A stretch of DNA of 64,000 nucleotides from Verrucomicrobiota bacterium (GTDB taxonomy: Bacteria > Verrucomicrobiota > Verrucomicrobiia > Verrucomicrobiales > Akkermansiaceae), in the NCBI GenBank assembly GCA_030835305.1, contig JAURPJ010000090.1, forward strand, positions 1-64,000. The letters are read 5' to 3'. Under the pieces are notes generated by a model. That model was not told the DNA's origin. It saw only the letters and a list, made by a program, of their open reading frames with translations, and searched no databases. Every line of letters starts with the position of its first letter. Positions within the stretch are counted from its first letter, which is position 1. The translations under genes were made by a program, and so were the position numbers. Below, piece after piece: positions 44,616 through 55,700 of the stretch.

Positions 44616-46802
44616 ATGAATGCTAATTCCGCCTGCCTCTGGAGATTCGTCCGAGCCGTTTTGTGGGGTGCTTTCTTCCCTGTTTTCTTCCAGCCGGCTT
44701 TCGCTCTCTTTGATCTGAATGAGAATGGCATGGGTGATTTCTGGGAGCTCTATTACGGGGCCGGGGGACTCGAGCCTGATGGTGATGAGGATGGCGACGG
44801 AAATCGAAACGATTTTGAGAGTTTGATTGGGTCGGATCCCTTCGATCCGGAGTCTTATTTCGGACTGAATGGCTATCGTTTTGAGAACAACAACACCCGG
44901 CTCGTTTTCAATTTTCAGGCAGTCAAGGGAGTGCGGTATTACATCGAGTCCGCATCCTCTCTCCATCCGGAAGCGGTATGGAGGCGGGACCACACGATTC
45001 TCTCGAATGGGACGGGAGCCATCGAGGTGGAGTTCTTCATCAACTCCGGATTTGAACGGACCCGATACTTTCGGGTCGGTCAGGAAACGGATGAAGACCA
45101 AGACGGTCTCACCGCGTGGGAGGAAAGTGTTTTGGGATTGAGCGACCGTGATGCGACAAGCAATGGTGGAAACCTTTCTGATTTATCATGGGTGTTCGAC
45201 CGGCATTTTTCTGGAAATGAGATTGTGATCAAGGGGGGTGCCAGCCTCCCGGGTGCAGCCCGTTCGATTGAGGATGTCTCGCGCTTTCTCAATCAGGCGA
45301 CGTTTGGCCCGACTTATGAGATGATTCAGGAACTCCATAGCTCGGGGCAGAGTTATGCCGGGTGGATCGACGAGCACATGGCGATGGAGCCGACCACGCT
45401 GGAGGCGAGTTTGATGGCCGAAGTTGCGCGGGGGGCCGGCCTGAATGCGAACCTGTTTCGCAGAGGATGGTGGCGTGCTGCTGTGGAAGGGCCGGGTCAG
45501 CTCCGGCAACGCCTGGCATTCGCTTTGAGTCAAATCTTGGTCGTGTCAGGGACGGGTTCAGACCTGGTGCGCGGGGACCCGGCTGCGGCGGGTTCATACT
45601 ACGATCTTCTTATCAAGGGGGCCTTTGGGAACTACTCCGACCTTTTGGAAGATGTCACCTATAATGTGGGGATGGGAAATTATTTGGGCCATCTACGGAA
45701 TCGCAAAGCAGATCCCGGGCAGGGGACCTTTCCGGATGAGAATTATGCCCGCGAAGTGATGCAGCTTTTTTCCATTGGGCTGTGGGAGCTCAATCCGGAC
45801 GGAACCCAAAAGCGGGATTACCAGGGACGGCCCATCCCGACCTATACGAATTTTCATATAACTGAATTGGCCAAGGTCATGACCGGTTTCAACTGGGGCG
45901 GGACCACGAGCTTTATTGCCTATAATCCTGATGCCACCCTTCCCATGACCATTTGGAAAAGCGATCACGATTTGGGTGAGAAATTCTTGGTGAACGGAGG
46001 ATATCTTCCACCGGATCAGAATCCGGAAAAAGATGTTAGAGACGCGATTGACAATCTAATTGCGCATCCGAGTGCGGCGCCTTTCCTCAGTCGTCTTTTG
46101 ATTCAGCGCTTCGTCACGAGTAACCCGTCACCCGATTACCTTGAGAGGGTTTCTCTGGTCTTTGAGGACAATGGTCGGGGCGAAAGAGCGGATTTGTCGG
46201 CAGTCGTGCGGGCGATCTTACTGGACCCTGAGGCACGGGGATACAGCCCGCGTATCGATCCCACCCATGGGAAAATGAGGGAGCCTTACATTACCCACGT
46301 TCATTTGGTCAGAGCTTTCGATTCAAGAAACGCATTTGAGACCTATCCACTCTGGTCTCCGCGGGACCTTAATGATTTGGGCCAGGCCCCCTTGATGTCG
46401 CCTTCGGTATTTAATTTTTACAGTCCGGACTACCGTCCTTCGCTTGCATTGGGACGGACTGACCTGACTGCGCCGGAGTTCGAAATTTTGGATTCCCTCA
46501 GGGTGGTTGCCTGGCCTAATCGGTTAAGAGCGACGATCGAGTGGGGAGCGGGTTATCTTTCCGGGTTTCCCGAGTTCGCCTTGCAGCACGACTTTAGTGA
46601 CGAACTGGTTTTGGTTGATGATCCCGGAGCGTTGATCGATCGCTTGGATTTGATGTTTACTTACGGGACTTTGAGACCGGAGACGAGAGGGATTATTGTG
46701 GAGGCCATGAACGGTCAGGAGGGGAATTTGAGTGATGAGAGGAAGCTTTGGATGGCTATTTATCTGGTGATGACTTCACCTGAATATGCAATTTTACGCT
46801 AA
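44616..46802 (+). CDS. DUF1800 family secreted protein
   Basis: A 728-residue exported protein. After a signal peptide (about 1-30) there is a Ca-binding, dockerin/thrombospondin-3-like stretch (D-L-N-E-N-G-M-G-D-F; D-G-D-E-D-G-D-G-N). A short beta domain follows, then the DUF1800 domain from about residue 215 (F-L-N-Q-A-T-F-G-P; R-L-A-F-A-L-S-Q-I-L-V-V-S; F-P-D-E-N-Y-A-R-E-V-M-Q-L-F-S-I-G-L-W-E-L-N). DUF1800 proteins occur almost always next to DUF1501 proteins, as here. The biochemical role is unknown. The ATG at 44616 is used; an earlier ATG (44602) stops after seven codons. Confidence 0.9.
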   Translation: MNANSACLWRFVRAVLWGAFFPVFFQPAFALFDLNENGMGDFWELYYGAGGLEPDGDEDGDGNRNDFESLIGSDPFDPESYFGLNGYRFENNNTRLVFNFQAVKGVRYYIESASSLHPEAVWRRDHTILSNGTGAIEVEFFINSGFERTRYFRVGQETDEDQDGLTAWEESVLGLSDRDATSNGGNLSDLSWVFDRHFSGNEIVIKGGASLPGAARSIEDVSRFLNQATFGPTYEMIQELHSSGQSYAGWIDEHMAMEPTTLEASLMAEVARGAGLNANLFRRGWWRAAVEGPGQLRQRLAFALSQILVVSGTGSDLVRGDPAAAGSYYDLLIKGAFGNYSDLLEDVTYNVGMGNYLGHLRNRKADPGQGTFPDENYAREVMQLFSIGLWELNPDGTQKRDYQGRPIPTYTNFHITELAKVMTGFNWGGTTSFIAYNPDATLPMTIWKSDHDLGEKFLVNGGYLPPDQNPEKDVRDAIDNLIAHPSAAPFLSRLLIQRFVTSNPSPDYLERVSLVFEDNGRGERADLSAVVRAILLDPEARGYSPRIDPTHGKMREPYITHVHLVRAFDSRNAFETYPLWSPRDLNDLGQAPLMSPSVFNFYSPDYRPSLALGRTDLTAPEFEILDSLRVVAWPNRLRATIEWGAGYLSGFPEFALQHDFSDELVLVDDPGALIDRLDLMFTYGTLRPETRGIIVEAMNGQEGNLSDERKLWMAIYLVMTSPEYAILR

Positions 46803-46806
46803 AGAA

Positions 46807-48222
46807 ATGATGAAGGGGGATCACAAAAGCCAGGATGCCATTGGTCGCCGGAAATTCATGGGCGAGGCCAGTTGTGCCGCTGTGGCCGGCAGTGCTGCTT
46901 TGGGGAGTTTGGTGAATCTCAGCCTGCTTGGAAAGCTGGCAGCGGAAGAAGCCCCGGCCGGAGATGATTACCGGGCCTTGGTCTGTGTGTTTTTAGCAGG
47001 CGGGAATGATTCCTTTAACATGCTGGTTCCAAGGGGGGCAGATCGCTATTTGGAGTATACTGATGTCCGGCGTAATCTTGCCTTGCCTCGCAATGCGCTC
47101 CTTCCATTTTCGCAAACGGCTCAGGGTCAAAAGGAGTTGGGTTTGCATCCAGAGTTGCGCAGGGTGCGGGACACCTACGATAACGGGGACCTTGCCTTTG
47201 TTGCCAACGTGGGGACTTTGCAACAGCCAGTTACGAAGGAGTCTTATGAGCTCTCGCCGGCGCTGCTTCCTGATGGTCTTTTCTCCCACTCCGATCAACA
47301 AAGGCAGTGGCACACTTCCCTGCCCGATCGCTCGAGCACCTCCGGTTGGTTGGGAAGGCTTTCCGGCCTGGTGCAGGATCTCAATGGCCCGCAGAATTTT
47401 GCCTCCGCGATTTCGGTGAGTGGTGTCAACGAGATCCAGTCCGCTGCCGGAACTCTTCCCTATGTGATCGGGCCTAACGGAAGCCGGGGGCTCACTGATT
47501 GGAATCGATCCAACTGGTCACACGGACGCCAGGCCGTCACCAGCCAACTGGATCTAGAGTATGAAAATCTGCTCCAGAAGGCGTTTATTAAACGCAAGAA
47601 GGATGCCATTGAGCTCAACGAAGTTTTTCGAACAGCTCTTGATACGGCCTCAGGTTATAATGAAACGGTGATTGGAGGGGGTCAGCTGGGAGAGCAGCTC
47701 AAGATGGTATTTCAGGTGATCAAGGCGCGGGGCGAGTTGGAGGTTCGCCGACAGACCTTTTTTGTAATGCTCGGGGGCTGGGATTTGCATTCCGAACTGC
47801 TGGATCCGCATGAGGCGCTTCTGAACCAACTTGACGATGCTCTTGGTGATTTTAATGCAGCTTTGAAGGGCGATGGCTTGTCGGATCAGGTCACAACATT
47901 CACCGCCTCCGATTTTGGGAGATCCCTCACCTCGAACGGGCAGGGGAGTGACCACGGCTGGGGTGGTCACCAAATCGTCATGGGTGGAGCGGTCAACGGT
48001 GGGCGGATTTACGGTGAGTACCCTGATCTTTATGAAGACAGTCCCCTCGATGTGGGGCGTGGGCGATTGATTCCCACGACTTCTGTTGATGAATACTTCG
48101 CCGAGATGGCTTGTTGGTTCGGGGTGTCACGGCAACAGCTACCGTTGGTTCTTCCGAATTTGAATCGCTTTTATAACCTGACCCGCCCGGAGCAGCCTCT
48201 TGGGTTTATGAACCTGGGCTAA
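46807..48222 (+). CDS. DUF1501 family protein with twin-arginine signal
   Basis: About 471 residues. The N-terminus contains G-R-R-K-F-M-G-E-A-S followed by a hydrophobic Ala-rich stretch, typical of Tat export of folded proteins. DUF1501 motifs are F-L-A-G-G-N-D-S-F-N-M-L-V-P (about 60-73), F-S-H-S-D-Q-Q, F-V-M-L-G-G-W-D-L-H-S and F-G-R-S-L-T-S-N-G-Q-G-S-D-H-G-W-G-G-H. These resemble the alkaline phosphatase/sulfatase fold. An ATG at 46786 would overlap the DUF1800 gene, so the later ATG is preferred. It forms an operon with the DUF1800 gene and the small gene that follows. Confidence 0.9.
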   Translation: MMKGDHKSQDAIGRRKFMGEASCAAVAGSAALGSLVNLSLLGKLAAEEAPAGDDYRALVCVFLAGGNDSFNMLVPRGADRYLEYTDVRRNLALPRNALLPFSQTAQGQKELGLHPELRRVRDTYDNGDLAFVANVGTLQQPVTKESYELSPALLPDGLFSHSDQQRQWHTSLPDRSSTSGWLGRLSGLVQDLNGPQNFASAISVSGVNEIQSAAGTLPYVIGPNGSRGLTDWNRSNWSHGRQAVTSQLDLEYENLLQKAFIKRKKDAIELNEVFRTALDTASGYNETVIGGGQLGEQLKMVFQVIKARGELEVRRQTFFVMLGGWDLHSELLDPHEALLNQLDDALGDFNAALKGDGLSDQVTTFTASDFGRSLTSNGQGSDHGWGGHQIVMGGAVNGGRIYGEYPDLYEDSPLDVGRGRLIPTTSVDEYFAEMACWFGVSRQQLPLVLPNLNRFYNLTRPEQPLGFMNLG

Positions 48223-48226
48223 CCGG

Positions 48227-48760
48227 ATGAAGGCGGCGCTTGCTTCTCTGATCGTCCTTTCCGTTGGCCTCGTTTGGTTGTTTAGAGACGATGGCTCCCG
48301 GGAATTGGAAACTCTGGGTGCGAAAAGCGAGCTAGCTCCGGAGCAAGATAACGCGACCCAGGCAACCATTTTGGCTGATGCGCCCTTCGCGCAAAAATTT
48401 GGTCAGGAGGAACTATCGGTCCGGGAAGAGTTGGATCTTCTCCAGCTTGCCTTTCAGGATTATCTTTCCTTTGTCAAAAAAGGACAGCGCCGCCCGATTG
48501 GAGATAACCGTGATTTTGTAGAGGTGATGACAGGGAATAATCCCTATCGAATTGCTCCCGTTCCTCCGCAACATCCTCGGATCAATGACCGTGGTGAACT
48601 CACCGACCGCCTGGGCATTCCCTACGTGATCCATCCTTTGGCAGAAGATGTCATCGAAGTGCGTGCCGCCGGAAAAGACGGTGTCCTGTGGACGGAAGAT
48701 GATGTCGTCAATCTGACCCCAACCGGAAAAGAGCTGAAGCAGAGGTTGAATGAGAAGTGA
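48227..48760 (+). CDS. Small membrane-anchored protein linked to DUF1800/DUF1501
   Basis: A 177-residue protein with an N-terminal hydrophobic anchor (M-K-A-A-L-A-S-L-I-V-L-S-V-G-L-V-W-L-F). The conserved-looking C-terminal half contains G-N-N-P-Y, a P-P-Q-H-P-x-I-N-D-R-G-E-L-x-D-R-L-G-I-P-Y block and G-K-D-G-V-L-W-T-E-D-D. The latter phrase recalls type II secretion pseudopilin ends, where a G-x-D-x-x-x-x-T-x-D-D site binds calcium. It starts 4 bp after the DUF1501 gene. I recognise the arrangement as recurring in Verrucomicrobiota but know no function. Confidence 0.7.
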   Translation: MKAALASLIVLSVGLVWLFRDDGSRELETLGAKSELAPEQDNATQATILADAPFAQKFGQEELSVREELDLLQLAFQDYLSFVKKGQRRPIGDNRDFVEVMTGNNPYRIAPVPPQHPRINDRGELTDRLGIPYVIHPLAEDVIEVRAAGKDGVLWTEDDVVNLTPTGKELKQRLNEK

Positions 48761-48769
48761 ACAGTCCTG

Positions 48770-51271
48770 CTAGAAAGCGAATCTGAAAAACCGATGGGTG
48801 TCGTTGCCGTCTATTGCGGCGAGCATCCTGCGATAGTCTTCCGCGACATTGTTTTGATCGGAGGACTCACTAATCTCCGGGCTAATCGTGGTCCAATTGA
48901 GCATGTCGTCACTTGCTTCGATTCTGAATTCCAAACCGGGTCCGGGTGCGACGGGATTCCAAAAGGCAAGTTGCAGCCGGCCGTCATCGTTGCGAATGAC
49001 CCTGGGGTAACCCGGCGGGACGCTTTGGTTGGCCCCGGTAATGGAATTGCCAAAAGCAACTTCAAGCGTGTCGGAGAGGCCATCCCCGTCCAGATCGTCA
49101 ATATTTGGAATCCCTACGATGGCGCTCTCGTTGGTTGCCGAGGAGACCACAAGCCTGACTTCATTGTTGCTCATTCCACTGCCATGAGGTCCCGATTGAT
49201 GGAATTGAATCTGTGAAACGAGGAGGGGATTTGAAGGCTGTTCGATTTGATCACCTGCTGAAATAAGCGGACGGATTGTCCCGGAGCCGATCTGAAGAAG
49301 GGTCTGACTCTCCACGCCAATGGCGGTGTCCTCAATAACGGAAAGCATGACCGCTTGGTTTTCACCAGCGGCCAGAGAATGGGAATCCATTTCCTTGATG
49401 AGATACTGCTGGCCATTGGCGACCAACGATTGGTTTTCACGGGCCAGAAGCTTTGGCTCTCTGCCATTTCTCAACGAGACCAAGGCGTGATCCTGTCCAA
49501 GCACTCCCGAAATCACGATATCGCCGGTCCTGACGATGGGTGAATGCTGGTCCAGAGCCAGCGAAATCCCGACTCCGTCAACCAAATGACCTTCACGAAT
49601 GATGATGTCAATCTCACCGGTCGGGGAAACCGAAGCAAGGAACTGATCATTGGAATCATCAACAGAAGGTCCTTCCAGGCGGCCACTGAAGATGAGCTGT
49701 TCATTTTGAAGGGATACCGGAGCGATGAAATCCGCGATTGTTGAGCCTGCCGGCAAGCTCTCAAAGGACTGATTGATGGAGATCTTTGATTGGAGGTTTT
49801 CGGGATCTCCGGTCAGGATGTGGAGCCCGGGAGCGCTCTCTCCTGATTGGAGTTCAGCGATGACTGCCAACCTGGTGGTGGTGGAACAGAACATCGGCTT
49901 TTCGGGGATTGAGGTGACGATTAAGTCCTGATCAGGCCCAAGCGGATCGCCTTCCATGAGGATGGGATTCGTTGTTTGATCGATACTCCGGGCAATGACC
50001 CGCTTCTGGTTTCCCCCTGCCGAATCTTCAATGCGGGCTGCAAAAATGACGGTTTCCTGTGAATTGGTCACGAAGGGAAAGGTCTGGTCGGCTGAATAAG
50101 TAAACCCGGCTTCCAGTGAGTCCGCGGGGCCATTCTCGATTGCGACCAGGCGTGGGTAGCGTTGATGGCCGAAAAGGAGGGCCGGGGTTTCCCCGGAGGC
50201 GGACTGAACCTTTGGCGTGAGAACCACCTGCCCGTTTTCGAGAAGGGTGTGGTTGGTCGTTGGGGTGACAAGATACTTGAGAGATTCATCTTCCCCGGGA
50301 ATCTGGAATCCGGACATTGCCGTTTGTTCGTTACCGCTATGCAGGGCAGTGAAGATTCCCTCGTTGGTTTGAACCATGGCCAAAAACTGCATTTGACCCG
50401 ACGGGGTGATGATTGGGGGAAGGTGGCTGTGGTATTCGCTTTGAGGTTCCCGGGAAGACCACGCGGTTCCTCTGATCATCAGCTCACGGAAGTTCGGCTT
50501 GGACCAGGTTCGGGAGTCGTGCCCATTGGCATGATAAAAGACGCGGCCATCACCTTCGTTCCGAACCCAGGTGTAGGGTTCGTCCCAGCCTCCGTGATCT
50601 TCCCGGTAACTGAGAAGAGTGATATCCGGGTTCAGGTTTTGATGAAGGTAAGGTTCATCCGGGCTCGTGTAGTGCTCCAGGCCGGCCAGGACAGGGTGGC
50701 CGGGGTCGGTGGCATAGGTTTCTCCGTCGGTGAAGGGAAAGTTTGGATGATTCTCGAGGTTCTCGGGGAAGCTCTCAGGGCCAAGGATGAGCCGGGCGGT
50801 GAATGGGGCGATGGAATGGTGCCCGCGGAAGGCGCCTCCCAGAATGCGGGCCAGCTTTGCGTTGCTGCGCGCCACATAGGCGATGACGTGCATTCCGACC
50901 ATGCCTCCGCCGCTTTGAAGGTAGCTTTCCAGCGCCGAGGTCTGGTCAAATGTAAAGGCATCGTGGTTTCCAAAGAAAAAGGTGCCGGCGTATTGATTTA
51001 AATGATCGAGGTTGAGGTCATTCCGGTCAGTCGACGTGGTGAACTGCATGCCGCGTTCTCCAAAATCCTGACGAACAGAAGTGAGAAAAGAGGCGGGGCG
51101 GTGATGGGAATTATTTTGCCGGGAGAAGTAAAAAATCTTCTTCGCAGAGGGGGCAGGGTCGCCGGAGGCAGCATGTATCTGAATCTCCGCGCAGAGATCA
51201 CCAGCGGTTAAGGTCCCCAGTAGAGGGAGAACGCGAATCGCCGAAGGTCTGATTTTTTTTTTCATAGCCAT
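48770..51271 (-). CDS. Secreted ThuA-domain protein with C-terminal propeller and Ca-binding repeat
   Basis: About 833 residues after an N-terminal signal (ATG at 51271; a TTG three bases earlier or an ATG at 51265 are alternatives). Residues of about 40-280 are a ThuA/trehalose-utilisation-like glutamine-amidotransferase fold (F-F-G-N-H-D-A-F; G-G-G-M-V-G-M-H; G-D-G-R-V-F-Y-H-A-N-G-H). Residues of about 290-720 contain repeated beta-strand blades of propeller type. The end has D-L-D-G-D-G-L-S-D-T-L-E and a beta domain that ends in an aromatic residue (R-F-F-R-F-A-F). It is convergent to the preceding gene, with a 9-bp gap. Substrate unknown. Confidence 0.8.
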   Translation of the reverse strand: MAMKKKIRPSAIRVLPLLGTLTAGDLCAEIQIHAASGDPAPSAKKIFYFSRQNNSHHRPASFLTSVRQDFGERGMQFTTSTDRNDLNLDHLNQYAGTFFFGNHDAFTFDQTSALESYLQSGGGMVGMHVIAYVARSNAKLARILGGAFRGHHSIAPFTARLILGPESFPENLENHPNFPFTDGETYATDPGHPVLAGLEHYTSPDEPYLHQNLNPDITLLSYREDHGGWDEPYTWVRNEGDGRVFYHANGHDSRTWSKPNFRELMIRGTAWSSREPQSEYHSHLPPIITPSGQMQFLAMVQTNEGIFTALHSGNEQTAMSGFQIPGEDESLKYLVTPTTNHTLLENGQVVLTPKVQSASGETPALLFGHQRYPRLVAIENGPADSLEAGFTYSADQTFPFVTNSQETVIFAARIEDSAGGNQKRVIARSIDQTTNPILMEGDPLGPDQDLIVTSIPEKPMFCSTTTRLAVIAELQSGESAPGLHILTGDPENLQSKISINQSFESLPAGSTIADFIAPVSLQNEQLIFSGRLEGPSVDDSNDQFLASVSPTGEIDIIIREGHLVDGVGISLALDQHSPIVRTGDIVISGVLGQDHALVSLRNGREPKLLARENQSLVANGQQYLIKEMDSHSLAAGENQAVMLSVIEDTAIGVESQTLLQIGSGTIRPLISAGDQIEQPSNPLLVSQIQFHQSGPHGSGMSNNEVRLVVSSATNESAIVGIPNIDDLDGDGLSDTLEVAFGNSITGANQSVPPGYPRVIRNDDGRLQLAFWNPVAPGPGLEFRIEASDDMLNWTTISPEISESSDQNNVAEDYRRMLAAIDGNDTHRFFRFAF

Positions 51272-51329
51272 CAAGATCTTCCAACACGTTTTTCCGAAGT
51301 AAAGCGGCGATTGGGTGAAGATGGGTCGA

Positions 51330-52784
51330 TCAAAGACGCGGTGGGTTGACTGGCGTGGTTGGCTTCTTTCCGCTGGCTTTGGTCCGCAGTTTTTGTGCGA
51401 GTAATTTCATCTGCTTTTTGCTTTGCTGATCGGGATCTTTGGCCAGGTTGTGAAATTCGTTGGGGTCGCTGGCGTGGTCGTAGAGCTCCTTGCCCGCCTT
51501 GCCTTCCGCCCATTCGGTGTAGCGCCACCTCGCCGTTCGAATGCTGCAGCCCATGGTCATTTTTTTGAGGCGGCTGTCGGCGGGTCTTAGGATCTGGGTG
51601 ATGGCTTCTCCGTCCCAGTTTGCCAGTGGATCTTCAAGGAGCGGGACGAGGCTTCGCCCGGCCAGTTGCTGCGTTGTGGGTTGGGGCAATCCGGCGAGCT
51701 CGACCAAGGTGGGATAGAGGTCGACAAATTCTACAATCCGGGCGGAGCTTTGGCCATTTCCCCGCGCCCGTGGATCGCAGATAATGAGAGGGGCGCGGGC
51801 TCCCTCTTCGAACAAGGTCCGCTTTTGCCAAATTCCCTGATGTTCGCCGAGATGATAGCCGTGATCACTCCAAAAAACGATGATGGTGTTTTTGGCCAGG
51901 CCGAGTTCGTCGAGCGATTTCAGGATACGTCCAACCTGGGCATCCACGAACGAGACGCAGGCGTAGTAGGCGCGAAGTGCCTTGAGGCAGGTTTGTTCTT
52001 CGAGGCTATAATTCGGAACCGGGTTGTTGTGGGCGAAGGCGGCGGTTGGAATGTCTGCCCTATCATCTTCAGGAGCGTAGGGTAGGTGCATCTTCTGGAG
52101 TGGGTAGAGATCGAAGTATTTCCGCGGCGCAACATAAGGGGTGTGCGGCCGAAAGAATCCAGCTGCGATGAAGAAGGGCTCGTCCTTGTGCTCTTCCAGC
52201 AAGTTGATGGCTTCGGTTGCGATCATGCCGTCTGTCTGCTCTTCATCGGTCCCGTCGGCAGCAAGCCAGCTCAGTGCCCCTGAAATTTTGCGATGGGGTT
52301 CCGCATTAAAAACGAGTGCTTCGTCGATCTTATCTCGACCCTTCGGGTTGATCCTTTTTTGCCACGACGGGGCGTCGTCGAAACCGTCGGTGCCAATACT
52401 TGCAGGCACATTGTAATGATAAATTTTGCCTACCCTTGAGGTGGCGTATCCGTTGTTTAGAAAGTGTTGCGAGAGAGTGGTCACGTCCGGAACTTCCTCG
52501 CGGAAGTGGCGATCGAGATCATAAACTTTGATCTGATCGGGCCGCAATCCCGTCATGAGCGAGGCCCGACTTGGATTGCATAGAGGAATCTGGTTGTAGG
52601 CCCGGTCGAAGCGTACCCCTCGTGCCGCAAGGCGGTCAATGTGAGGTGTTCTGGCAAGGGGATCTCCGTAGCAACCGAGTGAGGCCGCAAGATCATCAAC
52701 CGCGATAAAGAGAACATTTGGTCTCTTGGGATCTCCGTGCAGCAGACTGATACAGGGGAGAAGCGTGAGGAGAATACGGATCAT
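51330..52784 (-). CDS. Secreted sulfatase (iduronate-2-sulfatase-like)
   Basis: A 484-residue type I sulfatase with a short signal peptide (ending near residue 17). [12 protein letters not shown] supplies the metal aspartates. Cys69 in [11 protein letters not shown] is converted to formylglycine for catalysis. [14 protein letters not shown] and [12 protein letters not shown] are the iduronate-2-sulfatase-type active-site regions. The gene is 10 bp upstream of, and on the same strand as, the CotH-like gene, with a secreted ThuA gene on its other side. Confidence 0.93.
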   Translation of the reverse strand: MIRILLTLLPCISLLHGDPKRPNVLFIAVDDLAASLGCYGDPLARTPHIDRLAARGVRFDRAYNQIPLCNPSRASLMTGLRPDQIKVYDLDRHFREEVPDVTTLSQHFLNNGYATSRVGKIYHYNVPASIGTDGFDDAPSWQKRINPKGRDKIDEALVFNAEPHRKISGALSWLAADGTDEEQTDGMIATEAINLLEEHKDEPFFIAAGFFRPHTPYVAPRKYFDLYPLQKMHLPYAPEDDRADIPTAAFAHNNPVPNYSLEEQTCLKALRAYYACVSFVDAQVGRILKSLDELGLAKNTIIVFWSDHGYHLGEHQGIWQKRTLFEEGARAPLIICDPRARGNGQSSARIVEFVDLYPTLVELAGLPQPTTQQLAGRSLVPLLEDPLANWDGEAITQILRPADSRLKKMTMGCSIRTARWRYTEWAEGKAGKELYDHASDPNEFHNLAKDPDQQSKKQMKLLAQKLRTKASGKKPTTPVNPPRL

Positions 52785-52794
52785 TTTGCGTGGC

Positions 52795-55700
52795 TTACAG
52801 ATTGATCTCTACCGAAAGTCGAAAGAATTTTGTGCTCCCTGGCTTAGTGGGTTTGGTAGCGCGAACGGTGACGAGAGTGACTCCGTTGGCTTGAGGACTG
52901 GTGCTAAGGATAGTGGTTTCCCGTCTCCAGTCCATGAGGTCGTCGCTGACTTCCGCGAAAACGCTGGCATCGCCCAGGTTTGCACGGACCTGATAAGTAA
53001 AAGTCGCAAAAAGTGCCCCGTTGTCCGTGGTGAACGAGGCCTGCCTCATCACTGAATTGGTTAAATCAGCTCCCTGGGCGTAGCGAATGAGATTGGATTC
53101 CGTGGTTCCATCGGCGATATCACCGGGGCTTGTTCCCGCTTCGGTTGAGCTACCATAGACTTTTTGGGCCCATTGGCTAAACGAGATTCCGGTCCCAAAA
53201 CCCGGGGTTCCGTTGGCCGTTTCCGAAGACCGCCACCTAATGGCTTCGCCGAGTTCGCTGGAGAGCGTATTTGGGCTGATGAGGTCCAAACTGGGGCCTT
53301 CACCATCCGGCCTTGTTGGCCATGGTTCCCTGTCGTTGTATGCGAAGGAGAAAACGACTGCGCCACCTGTGTCCCGCAACTCGAGAGTTTCACCTCCGTT
53401 TGAGAGATTTGAATCCCGCTCGAACTCTCCAAGAATGATCGCGTCGTTCTCAGTTCCATACCTTGCAAGAAAGGCTCTGTGATTGCTCACGATGATTCTG
53501 CGTGTGCCCGGAGCGATGGTGCTTTCCCGGGGAAAAGTGAATTTCAGCCCGCGTGCAAATTGGTAGTTGCTGAGATCGATCTCAGTTCCCGATGTGTTTA
53601 GAAGCTCAAGGAATTCGTAATCGTCCTTGTTCGTTGAAACCGCGAGCTCTTCATTGGTTGAGGCCTCAGCTGGATGGTAATGGATTTCGGTCACGAGAAG
53701 GTTTTTGGAATTCGCGGGACTGGCAATGGAGTAGTAGGTCTCGGTTAGTGCGGACCATTGCCCGGACGCGGTGAGGGTGCGGGCTTTGATCAGTGTGCTT
53801 GTATCCAACTGGAAGGGGGCTGAGTAAGAAAGTGCGGAAAGAGAGATTTGCGAGGGCGTGGTGCTGCCGGAAACCAGTGCTGCCTCGATGAGGAAGTCGC
53901 TACTTCGAAGAGAGGAATTTTGTCCGTGAATCGCCAGAACGTTGGTTCCTACCTGAAGCTGGGAGAGCTGGGACGTGATGTCGAAGTCTTCAAAAACAAC
54001 CGCCTCAGCGTCACTGGCTGGAAAGGAAGAAGTGGAGTTCCACGCCGACGTGCCATAGTTCGACCAAGAGACCAAAGTTCCATTGAGATAGGCCCCGAAG
54101 CCATCATCATAGCGCATTTGGAGAACAAGTGAGCTCAGGGATTCAAGGGTTTCTAGATCTGGAATCTCAAACTCGTAGCGCAGATAGACCGAGGCGTTTG
54201 TATTCCACATCTCATCGATAGCAGTTGAGATGAAAGGGCCGTAGGTGCCACTTGCGCTGCGTTCATAGCCAACTCCGTTGGTTCCGGAGATCCAGTCGGC
54301 GATGTTGGCAGGTGGGTTGACAGTCCTCCAGGTAACGCCGATCTCGTTGTTGATGGAAGCATCGGGGATGATGATCTGAACCCGGGATTTTTCTCCGATC
54401 AAAGTGGCGTTAGTGGTGAGTCCTGGAAGGCGTGGATCGCTACCATCTTTGGTGAAATAGATCGTCGAGTTATCAGTCCCGGCGTTCATCGTAACCTCTA
54501 TGGGAGCTGCCGAGTCCGCTCCAAAAGGCAGGATGAGAGGTGCCTCGATATCCGGATAGAGCTTCACCTGACGGAATTGATTCAAGATTTCACCGGTCCG
54601 GTTTGGGAGAAATTGATTGCGCACCCAGGCCACTGCGGGCAGCCATTCGTCATCCCGGGTGAAGGGGAACAACCTGTCTTGCTCGAGCCAGGCCTGCACG
54701 CCCCAGCGGGCTGATTCCGCAACGACGGGACTGCGGACGGCGTCAACGTATCGGTCCCAGGTTTCCCTCAAAGGACCGGGAGTCAAAGTCCCGCCTGAGA
54801 AGCAGTGCTTCCTCAGGCGGTCTGCAAAGAAGAGTTGGAAATCGGGAAACCGGCGCAAAGCATCATAAATTACTCCGGGTGATCGAGCGTTGTTAATCCG
54901 GCTGTAATCGTTTTCGAAAGTCTGAAAATCCGAAAAGGGAATGCCCATCGACATCTCGGCATCCCAACAGTAAAAATAAAACTTCGTCGTTCCGTTGCGG
55001 CTTTTCCGCCCGACATACCAGTTTTTGTCATCAGAGAAGGTCGAGATATTAAATCCATCCAGAAAGAAAGGAGAGAGCCAGTCTTCATCGCTCGCCCAGA
55101 TTCGTTGGATCATGGCATCGGCAAAGTTTTCGAGATCTAGGTATTCCTGAATGGCTGTGTAGTCTTCGCTTGAGTTGATCCCGTTTTCGGCTAGACCGAT
55201 CATCGCATCCCATGCCGCCCGGCTGCCCGCTTCCACCTGTTGGCCGTGTTTTACGACATCCCAATCGTCGGGATCACCGCCATGATGGTCCGCGTTGTAA
55301 TGTTCGTGAGGGAACTCCTGCAACTCATAAAGCCCCCAGTATTGGCCATTGAGAAAAACATTCACATGACGTCCATAGGGTGAAGTCTGCCCCATCTTTC
55401 GCTGCAGCTCATGCAGGAACTGATTCCGGATAAAGCTGGCTTCCCGCCACCTGCTGTCGAAGGTCCAGGCATCGTGTCCGCCACTTCGGAGAAGAAGGGT
55501 TTTGAATGACTTAACCGGAGATCCGGAGAAGACATCATGCTCCAATCGGGAGTCTCCGTAATCATCCCGAAAATGAATCCGAAGTGGCTTCTTGGGGTGC
55601 TGGCGCGAGTTCCCACCGTGAATACGGAGCCCCGCCGGTTCATGAACGGAATCACCGGGGTGGGCTGGATCAAAGTATTCAAAGTGAATTTCACGCTCAC

